64,000 bases of DNA, taken from Ammoniphilus oxalaticus (GTDB lineage: Bacteria; Bacillota; Bacilli; Aneurinibacillales; RAOX-1). Positions 1 to 9,136 of the stretch are shown here, one piece after another. Location: contig NZ_MCHY01000008.1 in assembly GCF_003609605.1 (NCBI RefSeq), forward strand, positions 248,001 to 312,000, in the 5' to 3' direction. The notes under the pieces are model-generated. The model was not told where the DNA came from. It saw only the letters and a program-made list of their open reading frames with translations, and made no database searches. A program made the translations under genes and the position numbers. How positions within the stretch are numbered: the first letter of the stretch is position 1; every line of letters begins with the position of its first letter.

Positions 1-166
1 TAGCAGCAAGCTTGTACGCCCCTTGAGCTGCCGCAAGGTCATTTGTGGCAACCGCTAATTCTACGCTTTTAAGCGCTGTGCGAAGAGCAGATTTTTGAGC
101 GGCGCGGCGCTCGCGTCTCTTCTCATTCTTTCTTGCGCTTTTGATTTGAGATCTAATATTTGGCAT
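1..166 (-). CDS. rpsT: 30S ribosomal protein S20 (partial, C-terminus off window)
   Basis: Primary 16S rRNA-binding protein of the small ribosomal subunit. The reverse strand reads MPNIRSQIKSARKNEKRR from the ATG at 166, followed by the Ala/Lys/Arg-rich helical hairpin typical of S20. About 55 of the usual 85-90 residues are present before the window edge. An AGGAGGTGAATCTG ribosome binding site precedes the start. The gene is divergent from gpr, as in Bacillus. Identification rests on sequence resemblance and synteny. Confidence 0.95.
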   Translation of the reverse strand, partial: MPNIRSQIKSARKNEKRRERRAAQKSALRTALKSVELAVATNDLAAAQGAYKLAA

Positions 167-225
167 CAGATTCACCTCCTTGAACTCGTTGAGGTAAGAT
201 TTCTTAGTTTAAGACAACAAAAAAT

Positions 226-254
226 ATATTATCATGTTTTTGACCAAATTGCAA
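226..254 (-). promoter_or_regulatory. SigA-type promoter of rpsT
   Basis: On the minus strand, TTGCAA (249-254) and TAATAT (226-231) are separated by 17 bp, about 60 bp upstream of the rpsT start. Spacing and boxes fit a vegetative sigma-A promoter. Confidence 0.6.
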
Positions 255-329
255 TGATGATTAGTATAAAAGAGTCGGTTTTATTGCATGATAGTTAATG
301 TAAAAATATGTAAGGGTGAGGTGTGTGTG

Positions 330-1469
330 ATGCGTTCAGATCATGATGAGTTGAAGTCGGATGAACTTGATTTAAGTTATTATTCGATTCGAACAGATTT
401 AGCTTTGGAAGCGCATCAGTTGGCTACGGAACGAACAGGCATAGTCCAATTTACCGGTGTGGAAATGAATTCCGAAGAAGCCGACGGAATTCGGTTAACG
501 AGAGTCAATGTGAAAAACGTAGAAGGGGCTCAACAGATTGGCAAATTACCAGGGCGTTATCTTACGTTAGAAGTTCCGGGGCTAAGAAATAAAGATACGG
601 AGTTACAAAATAGTGTGGCGACAAAATTTGCGCAAGCTTTCCATCAATTTTTGGTGGATGTCGGAATTGGACCCGATCATAAAGCGCTAGTTGTTGGACT
701 GGGAAACTGGAATGTGACACCCGACGCCTTAGGTCCGATCGTCGTTGATCATTTGCTTGTTACCCGCCATTTATATGAATTAATGCCGGAACATGTAGAA
801 GATGGCTATCGCCAAGTGAGCGCGATCTCGCCTGGTGTGTTGGGGATTACGGGAATCGAGACAAGCGAGATTGTGTACGGCATTGTTGAAAAAACAAGGC
901 CTGACTTTGTAATTGCAATTGACGCGTTGGCTTCGCGCGCGTTAGAGCGGGTGAATACGACGATTCAAGTTTCAGATACAGGCATCAATCCCGGTTCGGG
1001 GGTTGGAAATAAAAGAAAACCGCTAACGAAACAGGCGTTAGGTATTCCTGTCATTGCGATTGGTGTTCCAACGGTAGTTGATGCGGCTTCCATCGCGAGT
1101 GATACGATTGATTACGTTTTAGCCCATTTAGGAAGACAGATAAATGAGAGCGCTAATCCGCCAGCCGCTAGCCGGTTGACGCCCGATGGAGTGAATTTGC
1201 CGATTGGAAACACCAAGCCGCTTACAGCGCAAGACCTCCCGACGGAAGAAGGGAAAAAAGTGATCATGGGTCTTGTTGGCTCCTTGTCTGAACAAGATAA
1301 ACGTCAATTAATCCGAGAAACGTTGCAGCCGTTAGGTCATAACTTAATCGTTACGCCGAAAGAAGTGGATGAATTCGTTGAGGACATGGCCAATATCATT
1401 GCAAACGGCTTAAACGCCGCGTTACACGAAAAAGTCGATAGAACAAATGTTGCAGCTTATACGCATTAA
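330..1469 (+). CDS. gpr: GPR endopeptidase (spore germination protease)
   Basis: Gpr degrades small acid-soluble spore proteins (SASP) early in spore outgrowth, releasing amino acids and freeing DNA. It is made as a zymogen in the forespore and loses a short N-terminal propeptide. Family marks seen are [11 protein letters not shown] near the N-terminus, [10 protein letters not shown], and the [14 protein letters not shown] stretch, with a central IAIDALASR segment. The length of 379 residues is normal. The reading frame opens at 288, but ATG 330 is preferred because it gives the usual short leader before the YxxRTDLA segment and follows TAAGGGTGAGG. Its presence, next to rpsT, implies an endospore former. 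A gamma-SASP-like protein that could be a substrate lies at 56973. Confidence 0.95.
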   Translation: MRSDHDELKSDELDLSYYSIRTDLALEAHQLATERTGIVQFTGVEMNSEEADGIRLTRVNVKNVEGAQQIGKLPGRYLTLEVPGLRNKDTELQNSVATKFAQAFHQFLVDVGIGPDHKALVVGLGNWNVTPDALGPIVVDHLLVTRHLYELMPEHVEDGYRQVSAISPGVLGITGIETSEIVYGIVEKTRPDFVIAIDALASRALERVNTTIQVSDTGINPGSGVGNKRKPLTKQALGIPVIAIGVPTVVDAASIASDTIDYVLAHLGRQINESANPPAASRLTPDGVNLPIGNTKPLTAQDLPTEEGKKVIMGLVGSLSEQDKRQLIRETLQPLGHNLIVTPKEVDEFVEDMANIIANGLNAALHEKVDRTNVAAYTH

Positions 1470-1489
1470 AGGATGTTAGGGGGATGCGG

Positions 1490-1834
1490 ATGAAGTGGAG
1501 ACTGCAATTTATGACACTTGTGGCGCTAACGGGATTATTGATGATTACAGGCATTCATTTGGCTGAACAAGGGATTCGACACGTCGAAGGCGTGGCTGAT
1601 GGTCCCTCACAGTCTTTTCAATTGGCTCAACGCGGGGACGGAAAAATGGAGATGACTGTTTTGGGCAGAGATTACGTAATTGAGGAAGAAACTATTTTAC
1701 CGCTTTTTCAAACCTATTCAGCTACGTCAGGGGCAGGAAAGGAACAACCAGTCAGGCAACCAAGGGGAGATCAGATTGGACAATGGTTGACCTCAATTTC
1801 TCAAAAAGCGTTAGAGTGGATGACTCGTTTTTAA
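1490..1834 (+). CDS. yqxA: YqxA-like DUF3679 membrane-anchored protein
   Basis: Small protein of about 114 residues with one N-terminal membrane segment (roughly residues 5-25), then a soluble region with an FQLAQRGDGKMEMTVLGRDY stretch, and no recognisable catalytic motif. Length, topology and position (after gpr, before lepA) match Bacillus YqxA, whose function is not known. ATG 1490 is chosen over ATG 1484 because TTAGGGGG ends only 6 nt before 1490 and would abut 1484. In B. subtilis spoIIP lies between gpr and yqxA; here only about 20 bp separate them. Assignment is by synteny plus length rather than a strong motif. Confidence 0.7.
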   Translation: MKWRLQFMTLVALTGLLMITGIHLAEQGIRHVEGVADGPSQSFQLAQRGDGKMEMTVLGRDYVIEEETILPLFQTYSATSGAGKEQPVRQPRGDQIGQWLTSISQKALEWMTRF

Positions 1835-1904
1835 ACGGATCATCGACTTTTGTCCTATAAATATGGAAGAGCGGTCAGGTTCTCGCCAGTTATTCAAAGT
1901 TATG

Positions 1905-1942
1905 AACGTTCACCTCAATTGGCGGATGGTGGACGTTTTTTT
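1905..1942 (+). terminator. Rho-independent terminator after yqxA
   Basis: AACGTTCACC (1905-1914) pairs with GGTGGACGTT (1928-1937), with one G-U pair, and is followed by a T run to 1942. It ends the gpr-yqxA transcript before the lepA promoter. Confidence 0.7.
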
Positions 1943-1974
1943 ATACCCCTTAACCTGTGGCCCAAAGCAAATTA

Positions 1975-2003
1975 TTGCCTCGTAACAGTTTCCCTGATAT
2001 AAT
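1975..2003 (+). promoter_or_regulatory. SigA-type promoter of lepA
   Basis: TTGCCT (1975-1980), 17-bp spacer, TATAAT (1998-2003), about 40 bp before the lepA start. It separates the vegetative lepA-hemW unit from the sporulation gene gpr. Confidence 0.7.
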
Positions 2004-2042
2004 TATTATTAGCGCATTTTTGCCTCAGGGAGGTTAATAACG

Positions 2043-3857
2043 ATGGATAGACGCGCAAGACAGCAACAGATTCGGAATTTTTCTATTATTGCCCATATCG
2101 ACCATGGAAAATCAACGTTAGCGGATCGGATTCTTGAATTTACAGGCACATTGAGTGACAGGGAAAAGGAAAACCAATTTTTGGACTCAATGGACTTGGA
2201 GAGAGAGCGCGGAATCACGATCAAATTGAATGCAGTACGCCTATTGTATAAGGCAAAGGATGGGCAGGAATATATTTTACATCTAATTGACACACCAGGG
2301 CATGTCGACTTCACATATGAGGTTTCGCGAAGTTTAGCGGCGTGCGAGGGGGCGTTGTTGGTCGTTGACGCGGCCCAAGGGATTGAAGCTCAGACGTTAG
2401 CCAACGTCTATCTTGCCGTAGACAGTGATTTAGAGATCATCCCAGTGATTAATAAAATTGACCTGCCGAACGCGGATCCGGATCGAGTTAAAAAAGAAGT
2501 AGAAGATGTGATCGGGCTCGATGCGAGTGAAGCGGTGCTTGCGTCCGCCAAAGCCGGAATCGGTATTGAAGACATACTTGAACAAGTTGTGCAAAAAGTG
2601 CCGGCTCCATCAGGGGACCCGGATCTTCCACTGCAAGCATTAATTTTCGATTCGTCCTATGATTCTTATCGCGGCGTGATCGCAAATATACGTGTCGTTA
2701 ACGGAACACTACGTAAAGGCATGAGAATTAAGATGATGGCGACCAACACCGTTTACGAAGTCACAGAGGTAGGGACATCTTCTCCTTTTCCAATCGCTGT
2801 TGATGAATTAACGGTTGGAGATGTTGGTTTTATTGCGGCTAGTATCAAGTCGGTTGGCGATACGCGAGTGGGGGATACGATTACATGCGCGGACCATCCA
2901 GCTGAAGAAGCCTTGCCAGGATATCGCAGAATCAATCCAATGGTCTTCTGTGGATTATACCCAGTCGATACTTCAGAGTATAACGATTTGAGGGAAGCGT
3001 TAGAGAAGCTAGAGCTTAATGACGCCTCGTTACAGTATGAACCTGAGACTTCGCAAGCATTAGGATTTGGTTTCCGTTGCGGCTTCTTAGGTCTGCTTCA
3101 TATGGAAATCATACAAGAGCGAATCGAACGTGAATTTGGCATTACGTTAATTACGACGGCGCCGAGTGTTATTTATCATGTCACCAAAACAGACGGCGAA
3201 GAGATCATCATCGATAATCCATCCACGATGCCCGATGCCCAATTGATTGATAAAATTGAAGAACCGTATGTAAAAGCATCCATTATGGTGCCGAAAGATT
3301 TTGTCGGAGCGATTATGGAGTTGTGTCAGGGTAAACGCGGTGATTTTAAAGATATGCAATATCTAGATGAAACTCGTGTGCAAATCGTTTATGATATGCC
3401 GCTCTCTGAAATCATTTACGATTTCTTTGATCAGTTGAAATCGAATACGAGGGGATATGCTTCCTTCGATTATGAAATAATCGGTTATCGTTCTTCTGAT
3501 TTGGTAAAACTAGATATAATGCTGAACGGTGAATTAGTTGATGCGTTATCCGTTATTGTCCATAAAGGCTCATCCTATGAACGCGGACGCGCGCTTTGCG
3601 AGAAGCTGCGAGAATTGATTCCAAGACAAATGTTCGAGGTGCCGATTCAAGCTTCAATCGCCAAGAAGGTAATTGCCAGGGAAACAATTAAAGCGATGCG
3701 TAAAAACGTTTTAGCTAAATGTTACGGCGGTGACGTTTCGCGGAAAAGAAAATTGCTTGAAAAGCAAAAAGAAGGAAAGAAGCGCATGAAACAAGTTGGG
3801 AGCGTAGAGGTTCCCCAAGAAGCTTTCATGGCGGTTCTGCAAATGGACAATAAATAA
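2043..3857 (+). CDS. lepA: Elongation factor 4 (LepA), ribosome back-translocating GTPase
   Basis: Translational GTPase that remodels ribosomes and aids translation under stress. The 604 residues have the normal length and domain order. G1 is AHIDHGKS (residues 17-24), G2 lies in the RGITI region, G3 is DTPGH (about 82), and G4 is NKID (about 138). EF-G-like domains II, III and V follow, then the LepA-specific basic C-terminal domain with [19 protein letters not shown]. It starts at ATG 2043 after CAGGGAGG. It is followed by hemW, the usual Bacillus order. Confidence 0.98.
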   Translation: MDRRARQQQIRNFSIIAHIDHGKSTLADRILEFTGTLSDREKENQFLDSMDLERERGITIKLNAVRLLYKAKDGQEYILHLIDTPGHVDFTYEVSRSLAACEGALLVVDAAQGIEAQTLANVYLAVDSDLEIIPVINKIDLPNADPDRVKKEVEDVIGLDASEAVLASAKAGIGIEDILEQVVQKVPAPSGDPDLPLQALIFDSSYDSYRGVIANIRVVNGTLRKGMRIKMMATNTVYEVTEVGTSSPFPIAVDELTVGDVGFIAASIKSVGDTRVGDTITCADHPAEEALPGYRRINPMVFCGLYPVDTSEYNDLREALEKLELNDASLQYEPETSQALGFGFRCGFLGLLHMEIIQERIEREFGITLITTAPSVIYHVTKTDGEEIIIDNPSTMPDAQLIDKIEEPYVKASIMVPKDFVGAIMELCQGKRGDFKDMQYLDETRVQIVYDMPLSEIIYDFFDQLKSNTRGYASFDYEIIGYRSSDLVKLDIMLNGELVDALSVIVHKGSSYERGRALCEKLRELIPRQMFEVPIQASIAKKVIARETIKAMRKNVLAKCYGGDVSRKRKLLEKQKEGKKRMKQVGSVEVPQEAFMAVLQMDNK

Positions 3858-3871
3858 AGCGTGACGGGATA

Positions 3872-3899
3872 GGCTTTGGCTACGCGGCCAAGGCCTTTT
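3872..3899 (+). terminator. Weak intrinsic terminator or attenuator between lepA and hemW
   Basis: GGCTTTGGC (3872-3880) pairs with GCCAAGGCC (3887-3895), followed by only four T residues. It may give partial termination ahead of hemW, for which I see no separate promoter. Confidence 0.4.
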
Positions 3900-3930
3900 C
3901 CTATCTATCCGCTTATAGGGAGGGTTATAA

Positions 3931-5070
3931 TTGCCTCGTTCAGTATATATTCATATTCCATTTTGCACTAACAAATGTTTTTATTGTGATTTCAACTCCT
4001 ATGTTACAAAAGATTCGGAGCTGATTTGGAATTACCTTTATGCGTTGGAAGAAGAAATGAAACAGACGGTTCGTAGGGTCCCCGCGCAACAAGTGGAAAC
4101 GATTTTTGTCGGTGGAGGCACACCGACATTTTTAGATCATGAACAGATGCGCTACTTTCTTCAATCCGTCCAAAGGGTATTTCCAGACCAAGCGCCAAGC
4201 ATGGAGTTTTCGATGGAAGCCAATCCAGGCACGACAGATTATGAAAAATTGGTTATCATGCGCCAAGGGGGCATTAACCGTTTAAGTTATGGCGCTCAAT
4301 CCTTCAATGATGCGCTGTTGAAAGAGATTGGGCGCATGCATGATTCGGGACAAGTGTTACAAAGCATCGCGGCCGCTAAACGGGCGGGATTTGATAATAT
4401 TTCAATCGACTTAATTTTCGGGTTGCCCAAACAAACCTTGACTACTTTTCACGAAACGCTCGACATCGCCTTTTCGTTAGATTTGCAACATTTTTCAGCA
4501 TATAGTTTACAAGTGGAGGAAAACACGTTATTCCATGTTCTATATGAGAAAAATCAGCTGGCTCTTCCGCCCGAAGATGATGAAGTGGAAATGTATGAAG
4601 TCGTTCGACACAGAATGGCTGAAGAAGGGTATACTCAATATGAAATCAGTAATTTTTCAAAAGAAGGTTTTCAGAGTCGCCACAATAAAACGTATTGGCG
4701 GAACTGTGAATATTATGGAATTGGCGCCGGCGCGCATGGCTATGTCCACGGTGAACGCCATGAGAATGCTGGACCCGTGGATCACTATATTCAGTTAGTG
4801 AAAGAAAAGGGATTACCGCGGATTGAGCAACATTTTGTTGCCCCATCAGAAGCGATGGAAGATTTTATGATTATGGGGTTACGTTTGCTTGAAGGCGTTT
4901 CTAAAAACGTTTTCTACGAGCGATATGGGATTGAACTGGCAACCCAATTTGGACCTGTTTTGGAGGAGTTAAAAAATAAAGGTTTACTTGAAGAACAAGG
5001 AGATCGCATTCGATTGACCAAACGAGGGATTCCTTTTGGAAATGAAGTTTTTGCGCGTTTTTTGGAATAG
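3931..5070 (+). CDS. hemW: Radical SAM heme chaperone HemW
   Basis: HemW (long called HemN-like) is a radical SAM protein that binds and transfers heme rather than oxidising coproporphyrinogen. The N-terminus has the CTNKCFYCDF cluster motif (Cys 12, 16 and 19). The extra cysteine of true HemN (CxxxCxxCxC) is absent, which favours HemW. GGGTPTFL and the LIFGLPKQT segment are further family marks, and the C-terminal HemN domain is present. The length of 379 residues is normal. The TTG start at 3931 follows AGGGAGGGT. It lies between lepA and hrcA as in Bacillus. Confidence 0.95.
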   Translation: MPRSVYIHIPFCTNKCFYCDFNSYVTKDSELIWNYLYALEEEMKQTVRRVPAQQVETIFVGGGTPTFLDHEQMRYFLQSVQRVFPDQAPSMEFSMEANPGTTDYEKLVIMRQGGINRLSYGAQSFNDALLKEIGRMHDSGQVLQSIAAAKRAGFDNISIDLIFGLPKQTLTTFHETLDIAFSLDLQHFSAYSLQVEENTLFHVLYEKNQLALPPEDDEVEMYEVVRHRMAEEGYTQYEISNFSKEGFQSRHNKTYWRNCEYYGIGAGAHGYVHGERHENAGPVDHYIQLVKEKGLPRIEQHFVAPSEAMEDFMIMGLRLLEGVSKNVFYERYGIELATQFGPVLEELKNKGLLEEQGDRIRLTKRGIPFGNEVFARFLE

Positions 5071-5099
5071 TTGACAAGGGAAAGTTGGTTTGGTATTTT
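5071..5099 (+). promoter_or_regulatory. SigA-type promoter of hrcA/heat-shock unit
   Basis: TTGACA (5071-5076), 17-bp spacer, TATTTT (5094-5099), starting immediately after the hemW stop. The CIRCE operator lies just downstream, so bound HrcA would block initiation. Confidence 0.7.
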
Positions 5100-5113
5100 T
5101 AATCTAGAAGGTA

Positions 5114-5140
5114 TTAGCGCTCGTTGTGAGTGAGTGCTAA
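5114..5140 (+). promoter_or_regulatory. CIRCE operator (HrcA binding site)
   Basis: TTAGCGCTC, nine bases, GAGTGCTAA. This matches the CIRCE consensus TTAGCACTC-N9-GAGTGCTAA with a single change. It sits between the promoter and the hrcA start, which is the classical autoregulated arrangement. No second CIRCE was seen before grpE or dnaK. Confidence 0.95.
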
Positions 5141-5155
5141 CAAGGAGTGAAGAAG

Positions 5156-6193
5156 ATGTTAACGACACGTCAGATTCAGATTCTAAATGCTATCGTTGAC
5201 AATTATATCCAAGGAGCGGAGCCGGTCGGTTCTCGCACAATTTCCAAACGTAAAGACATTAAGTTCAGCTCAGCAACGATTCGTAACGAGATGGCGGACT
5301 TAGAGGAAATGGGTTTCTTGGAACAACCGCATACTTCAGCGGGGAGGATACCTTCTCAAAAAGGCTATCGATTTTATGTTGATCATCTGCTTAGCCCATT
5401 TCAATTGAAGCCAGCCGATGTTCAACAGGCAAGACAATTATTAGCGGAGCGATATTATGCCGCTGAACAGATTGCCAATCAAACTGCCGCGATACTCTCT
5501 AGTTTAACAAATTATACTTCGATTGTCTTAGGATACGAGGTAAGGGACGCTAAATTAAAACAAATTCAACTGATCCCTTTAAATGAAACAACAGCTGTTG
5601 CAATTATTGTAACGACTACGGGAAGAGTGCAAAATAAAACGATCCGTGTGCCGGAAGGAGTGCCGATCGAAGAAATAGAGAAGCTCGTCAATTTCTTGAA
5701 TATCAAGTTAGCTGGGATCGATCTGCCTGATTTGAAGAAGCATGTGCATCAGGAATTGACGACTGAATTGCAGAGGTTATTGGATGACTACGAATCCGCT
5801 TTGCAATTGATCGAACAAACCTTCCAAACAGAAACAGAGGAACACGTCGTGTTAAAAGGCACGACAAATATTATGATGCAACCCGAATTTCGGGATGTAG
5901 AGAAGGTAAAAGAAATCTTAGAGTTTTTAGAGCAAAGTGATCAGCTGATCAAACATTTCAATACAGCCGTTGAAGGAATTCAAGTAAAGATCGGCACCGA
6001 AAATAGGGAAATCGCGATTAATAACTGCAGTATTATTAGCGCCACCTTTCACCTTGATGGAACCCCAATCGGATCGATTGGGATTTTGGGACCTACACGG
6101 ATGGAGTATGGAAAAGTGATCGGTGTTGTAGACTTTATAGCAAAAGATCTTTCGCAAGCGCTTGACCGATTTTATAAGGGTGGTCAATCATAA
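5156..6193 (+). CDS. hrcA: Heat-inducible transcription repressor HrcA
   Basis: HrcA represses class I heat-shock genes by binding CIRCE, and GroEL modulates its activity. The N-terminal winged helix has MLTTRQIQILNAIV, EPVGSRTIS, SSATIRNEMADLEEMG and TSAGRIPSQKGYR. The GAF-like HrcA domain follows, ending in LGPTRMEYGKVIGVVDF. ATG 5156 (345 residues) is preferred over the in-frame GTG at 5147 because AAGGAG ends about 9 nt upstream and known HrcA proteins begin with MLT. It heads the heat-shock cluster, though an unusually long gap separates it from grpE. Confidence 0.96.
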   Translation: MLTTRQIQILNAIVDNYIQGAEPVGSRTISKRKDIKFSSATIRNEMADLEEMGFLEQPHTSAGRIPSQKGYRFYVDHLLSPFQLKPADVQQARQLLAERYYAAEQIANQTAAILSSLTNYTSIVLGYEVRDAKLKQIQLIPLNETTAVAIIVTTTGRVQNKTIRVPEGVPIEEIEKLVNFLNIKLAGIDLPDLKKHVHQELTTELQRLLDDYESALQLIEQTFQTETEEHVVLKGTTNIMMQPEFRDVEKVKEILEFLEQSDQLIKHFNTAVEGIQVKIGTENREIAINNCSIISATFHLDGTPIGSIGILGPTRMEYGKVIGVVDFIAKDLSQALDRFYKGGQS

Positions 6194-6605
6194 TCGCGCA
6201 AACTTACAGCGTCGAGGTTCGAATCGCCTTCATTGCTGCCCTAAGCGGGAACAATTTTGCCTGCTATCGACGTAAGGGGTGGCAGTGGTAGGCAATCGGT
6301 AATGGGAGAGAGGGTCGGCCTGCCGCTTCCTTGAAATTAGGATGGCCTTTAAATATAATCTTGAAAAGGTAGTTAGGTATGATTGTTTCGTGGATTGAAA
6401 GATGAGGGTATTACATAGAAAAATGAAGCGAAACTGATAAAATGAGACGTTTTCGATTGGCGAGAGTCCGGTGATTTTGATCCGACTCTTGTTAAAGTGT
6501 ATGCTTTAAAAGTTGTCGAAGAGATGGCGAGGAGCATACTTAGAATTCAAACTGGGATTCGGATGAAAGAGTAATCTGAAGATCAGGGACAGGAGTGAAA
6601 GACCA
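6194..6605. other. 412-bp gene-free spacer between hrcA and grpE
   Basis: No supported gene is seen. The region has several inverted repeats, for example CTGCC/GGCAG flanking about 6235-6285, and AGAGTC..GACTCT around 6463-6488 with no T run after it. A short open stretch at about 6448-6574, in frame with a TAA, encodes roughly 40 residues including a GDFDPTLVKVYALKVVEEMA segment. It lacks a credible start and could be a gene remnant. The usual hrcA-grpE spacing in Bacillus is under 100 bp, so this looks like inserted or decayed DNA. Confidence 0.4.
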
Positions 6606-7160
6606 GTGTCTGATGAAAAGAAAGTAGTCGAGGAAGAGAGACCTGAAGGCGAGCTGGACACAGATCAGCAACCGCAACAAGCGGATGCGGAGACTGAAGC
6701 GACTGAAGCAGAGGTCGATTCGCTAACGTTGGCGAAACAGGAGGCTGAAGAAAATTACAATCGTTACCTGCGCGTACAAGCAGATCTTGAAAACCTTCGC
6801 AGGCGCTCCCGCAAAGAGAGGGAGGACTTGCTGAAATATGCTGTTCAATCGCTTGCGGAAGGCTTATTACCTGCTGTAGATAACTTAGAGCGGGCATTAG
6901 CCCCTGAAAATGCGGGGGATGGCGAGTCACTGTTAAAAGGTGTAGAAATGGTTTATCGTCAAATTCTGCAAATATTTGAACAAGAAGGCATTGTTCCGAT
7001 TGAGGCGGAAGGCAATCCGTTTGACCCGCAGTATCATCAAGCGGTGATGAAAGAGGAAAATCCAGCTGCCGAATCAGGCGTGGTGCTTCAAGAACTGCAA
7101 AAAGGATACATGTTAAAAGATCGTGTGATTCGACCGTCAATGGTCAAAGTAAATGGGTAA
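6606..7160 (+). CDS. grpE: Nucleotide exchange factor GrpE
   Basis: GrpE releases ADP from DnaK. The protein has 184 residues: a disordered acidic, Gln/Glu-rich N-terminus, a long coiled coil (about 45-90) with the RVQADLENLRRRSRKER segment, then the C-terminal beta domain with the family signature around VEMVYRQILQIFEQEGIVPI and GYMLKDRVIRPSMVKV. The start is GTG at 6606, with AGGAG 10 nt upstream. It is followed after 33 bp by dnaK. Confidence 0.96.
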   Translation: MSDEKKVVEEERPEGELDTDQQPQQADAETEATEAEVDSLTLAKQEAEENYNRYLRVQADLENLRRRSRKEREDLLKYAVQSLAEGLLPAVDNLERALAPENAGDGESLLKGVEMVYRQILQIFEQEGIVPIEAEGNPFDPQYHQAVMKEENPAAESGVVLQELQKGYMLKDRVIRPSMVKVNG

Positions 7161-7196
7161 ATGTCAGACATATTATAAGCGGAAGGAGTTACGATG

Positions 7197-9029
7197 ATGA
7201 GTAAAGTAATAGGAATCGACTTAGGAACAACCAACTCTTGTGTGGCGGTAATGGAGGGCGGGGAGCCTGTAATTATCCCGAATGCGGAAGGCGATCGCAC
7301 AACGGCATCTGTTGTCGCTTTTAAGGACGGAGAAAGAATCGTAGGAGAAGTTGCGAAACGACAAGCGATTACCAATCCGAACACGGTTCTTTCTATTAAA
7401 CGTTATATGGGTTCAGATCACAAAGAAGACATGGAAGGGCGCGCATATACGCCGCAAGAAATTTCTGCGATTATCCTGCAAAAGCTAAAGGCTGATGCTG
7501 AAGCATATTTAGGAGAAAAGGTGGAAAAAGCGGTAATTACAGTTCCAGCGTATTTTAATGACAGCCAGCGTCAAGCGACAAAGGATGCGGGAACGATCGC
7601 CGGTTTAGAAGTATTGCGAATCGTAAACGAGCCAACAGCGGCTGCTTTAGCGTACGGATTGGAGAAATCGGACGACCAAACAATCCTTGTGTATGACCTT
7701 GGCGGGGGTACGTTTGACGTGTCTATTTTGGAATTGTCCGAGGGTTTCTTTGAAGTAAAAGCGACTTCAGGCGACAATAAATTGGGCGGGGATGATTTTG
7801 ACCAAGTCATTATTGATCATTTAACTGCAGAGTTTAAGAAAGATACAGGGATTGATTTATCCCAAGATAATATGGCGTTGCAACGTTTAAAAGACGCGGC
7901 TGAAAAAGCGAAGAAAGATCTATCCAGTGTGTCCACAACATCGATTTCTCTTCCATTTATCACGGCTGACGCTACGGGACCAAAACATTTAGAATTAAGC
8001 CTATCTAGAGCCAAATTTGAAGAGCTATCATCCCATCTTGTGGAAAGAACGATGGGTCCGACTCGTCAAGCGCTGCAAGACGCTGGATTAGCTCCAAATC
8101 AAATTGATAAAGTCATTCTGGTTGGGGGTTCTACGCGAATTCCAGCGGTGCAGGAAACGATCTCTAAATTTATAGGAAAGGAACCGCACAGAGGCGTTAA
8201 TCCCGATGAAGTAGTCTCTTTAGGGGCTGCGGTTCAAGCGGGTGTTTTGACAGGGGATGTCAAGGATGTCGTGTTATTGGACGTGACTCCGTTATCATTA
8301 GGGATTGAAACGCTTGGAGGCGTTATGACGAAATTGATCGATCGAAATACGACGATTCCGACAAGTAAGTCGCAAGTGTTCTCAACAGCGGCGGATAATC
8401 AAACTTCAGTGGATATTCATGTGTTACAGGGGGAGCGTTCGATGGCTTCGGATAATAAAACATTGGGACGCTTCCAATTGTCGGATATTCCTCCAGCTCC
8501 GCGCGGTATTCCACAAATCGAAGTGAGCTTTGATATTGACGCGAACGGAATTGTGAATGTAAAGGCGAAAGATTTAGGAACAGGCAAAGAACAGGCGATT
8601 ACACTCACAGCCTCATCTGGTCTGAGCGATGAAGAAATCGATCGTATGGTCAAGGATGCTGAAGCAAATGCGGAAGCGGACCAATCCCGTAAAGAAGAAG
8701 TAGAGACGCGCAATGAAGCAGAACAGTTAATTTTCGCTACTGAGAAGACTTTAACTGACTTAGAAGGTAAAGTAGATCAGGCGGAAGTTGATAAAGCGAA
8801 CGAGGCGAAGGAAAAATTAAAGACAGCTTTAGAGGGCGAAGACCTAGAAGGCATCAAGCAAAGTAAGGATCAGTTGTCTGAGATCGTGCAACAACTTTCC
8901 GTAAAGTTGTATGAGCAGGCTCAAGCGGCTGGAGCGGAAGGTCAACCTGGCGCTGAAGAACAGCCATCTGGAAATAAAGAGAATGTAGTGGACGCGGACT
9001 ATACAGTCGTCGATGAAGACAAAAAATAA
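7197..9029 (+). CDS. dnaK: Molecular chaperone DnaK (Hsp70)
   Basis: ATP-dependent chaperone that binds exposed hydrophobic peptides and works with DnaJ and GrpE. The N-terminal ATPase domain has [30 protein letters not shown] and [14 protein letters not shown]. The deletion in the first subdomain, compared with proteobacterial DnaK, fits Gram-positive Hsp70. The peptide-binding domain starts near residue 360 ([14 protein letters not shown]), and the C-terminal helical lid ends in [17 protein letters not shown] 7194 and ATG 7197 are both in frame. 7197 is preferred since AAGGAG ends 8 nt before it and it yields [10 protein letters not shown]. Confidence 0.98.
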   Translation: MSKVIGIDLGTTNSCVAVMEGGEPVIIPNAEGDRTTASVVAFKDGERIVGEVAKRQAITNPNTVLSIKRYMGSDHKEDMEGRAYTPQEISAIILQKLKADAEAYLGEKVEKAVITVPAYFNDSQRQATKDAGTIAGLEVLRIVNEPTAAALAYGLEKSDDQTILVYDLGGGTFDVSILELSEGFFEVKATSGDNKLGGDDFDQVIIDHLTAEFKKDTGIDLSQDNMALQRLKDAAEKAKKDLSSVSTTSISLPFITADATGPKHLELSLSRAKFEELSSHLVERTMGPTRQALQDAGLAPNQIDKVILVGGSTRIPAVQETISKFIGKEPHRGVNPDEVVSLGAAVQAGVLTGDVKDVVLLDVTPLSLGIETLGGVMTKLIDRNTTIPTSKSQVFSTAADNQTSVDIHVLQGERSMASDNKTLGRFQLSDIPPAPRGIPQIEVSFDIDANGIVNVKAKDLGTGKEQAITLTASSGLSDEEIDRMVKDAEANAEADQSRKEEVETRNEAEQLIFATEKTLTDLEGKVDQAEVDKANEAKEKLKTALEGEDLEGIKQSKDQLSEIVQQLSVKLYEQAQAAGAEGQPGAEEQPSGNKENVVDADYTVVDEDKK

Positions 9030-9041
9030 TGACCGGGCGAG

Positions 9042-9074
9042 AAAAGTCAAGGCCAATTTGGCTTTGACTTTTTT
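9042..9074 (+). terminator. Hairpin with T run between dnaK and dnaJ
   Basis: AAAAGTCAAGGCC (9042-9054) pairs with GGCTTTGACTTTT (9060-9072), with one G-U, and runs into TTTTTT. It is a strong intrinsic terminator inside the heat-shock operon and probably lowers dnaJ expression relative to dnaK. Confidence 0.8.
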
Positions 9075-9136
9075 CCCTTTTCGTAAAATAATAGCGAGAG
9101 CGCAAAAGGTCTTAAAAAGATGCGGGAGTGAATTCA

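Noticed and set aside
6215-6245. Possible tRNA (GGTTCGAATC T-arm-like piece), considered as the missing tRNA-Sec
   Set aside because: No acceptor stem, D arm or TCA anticodon loop could be paired around it.
6583-7140. 185-residue minus-strand frame opposite grpE
   Set aside because: It lies fully antisense to grpE, lacks a ribosome site, and has no family features.
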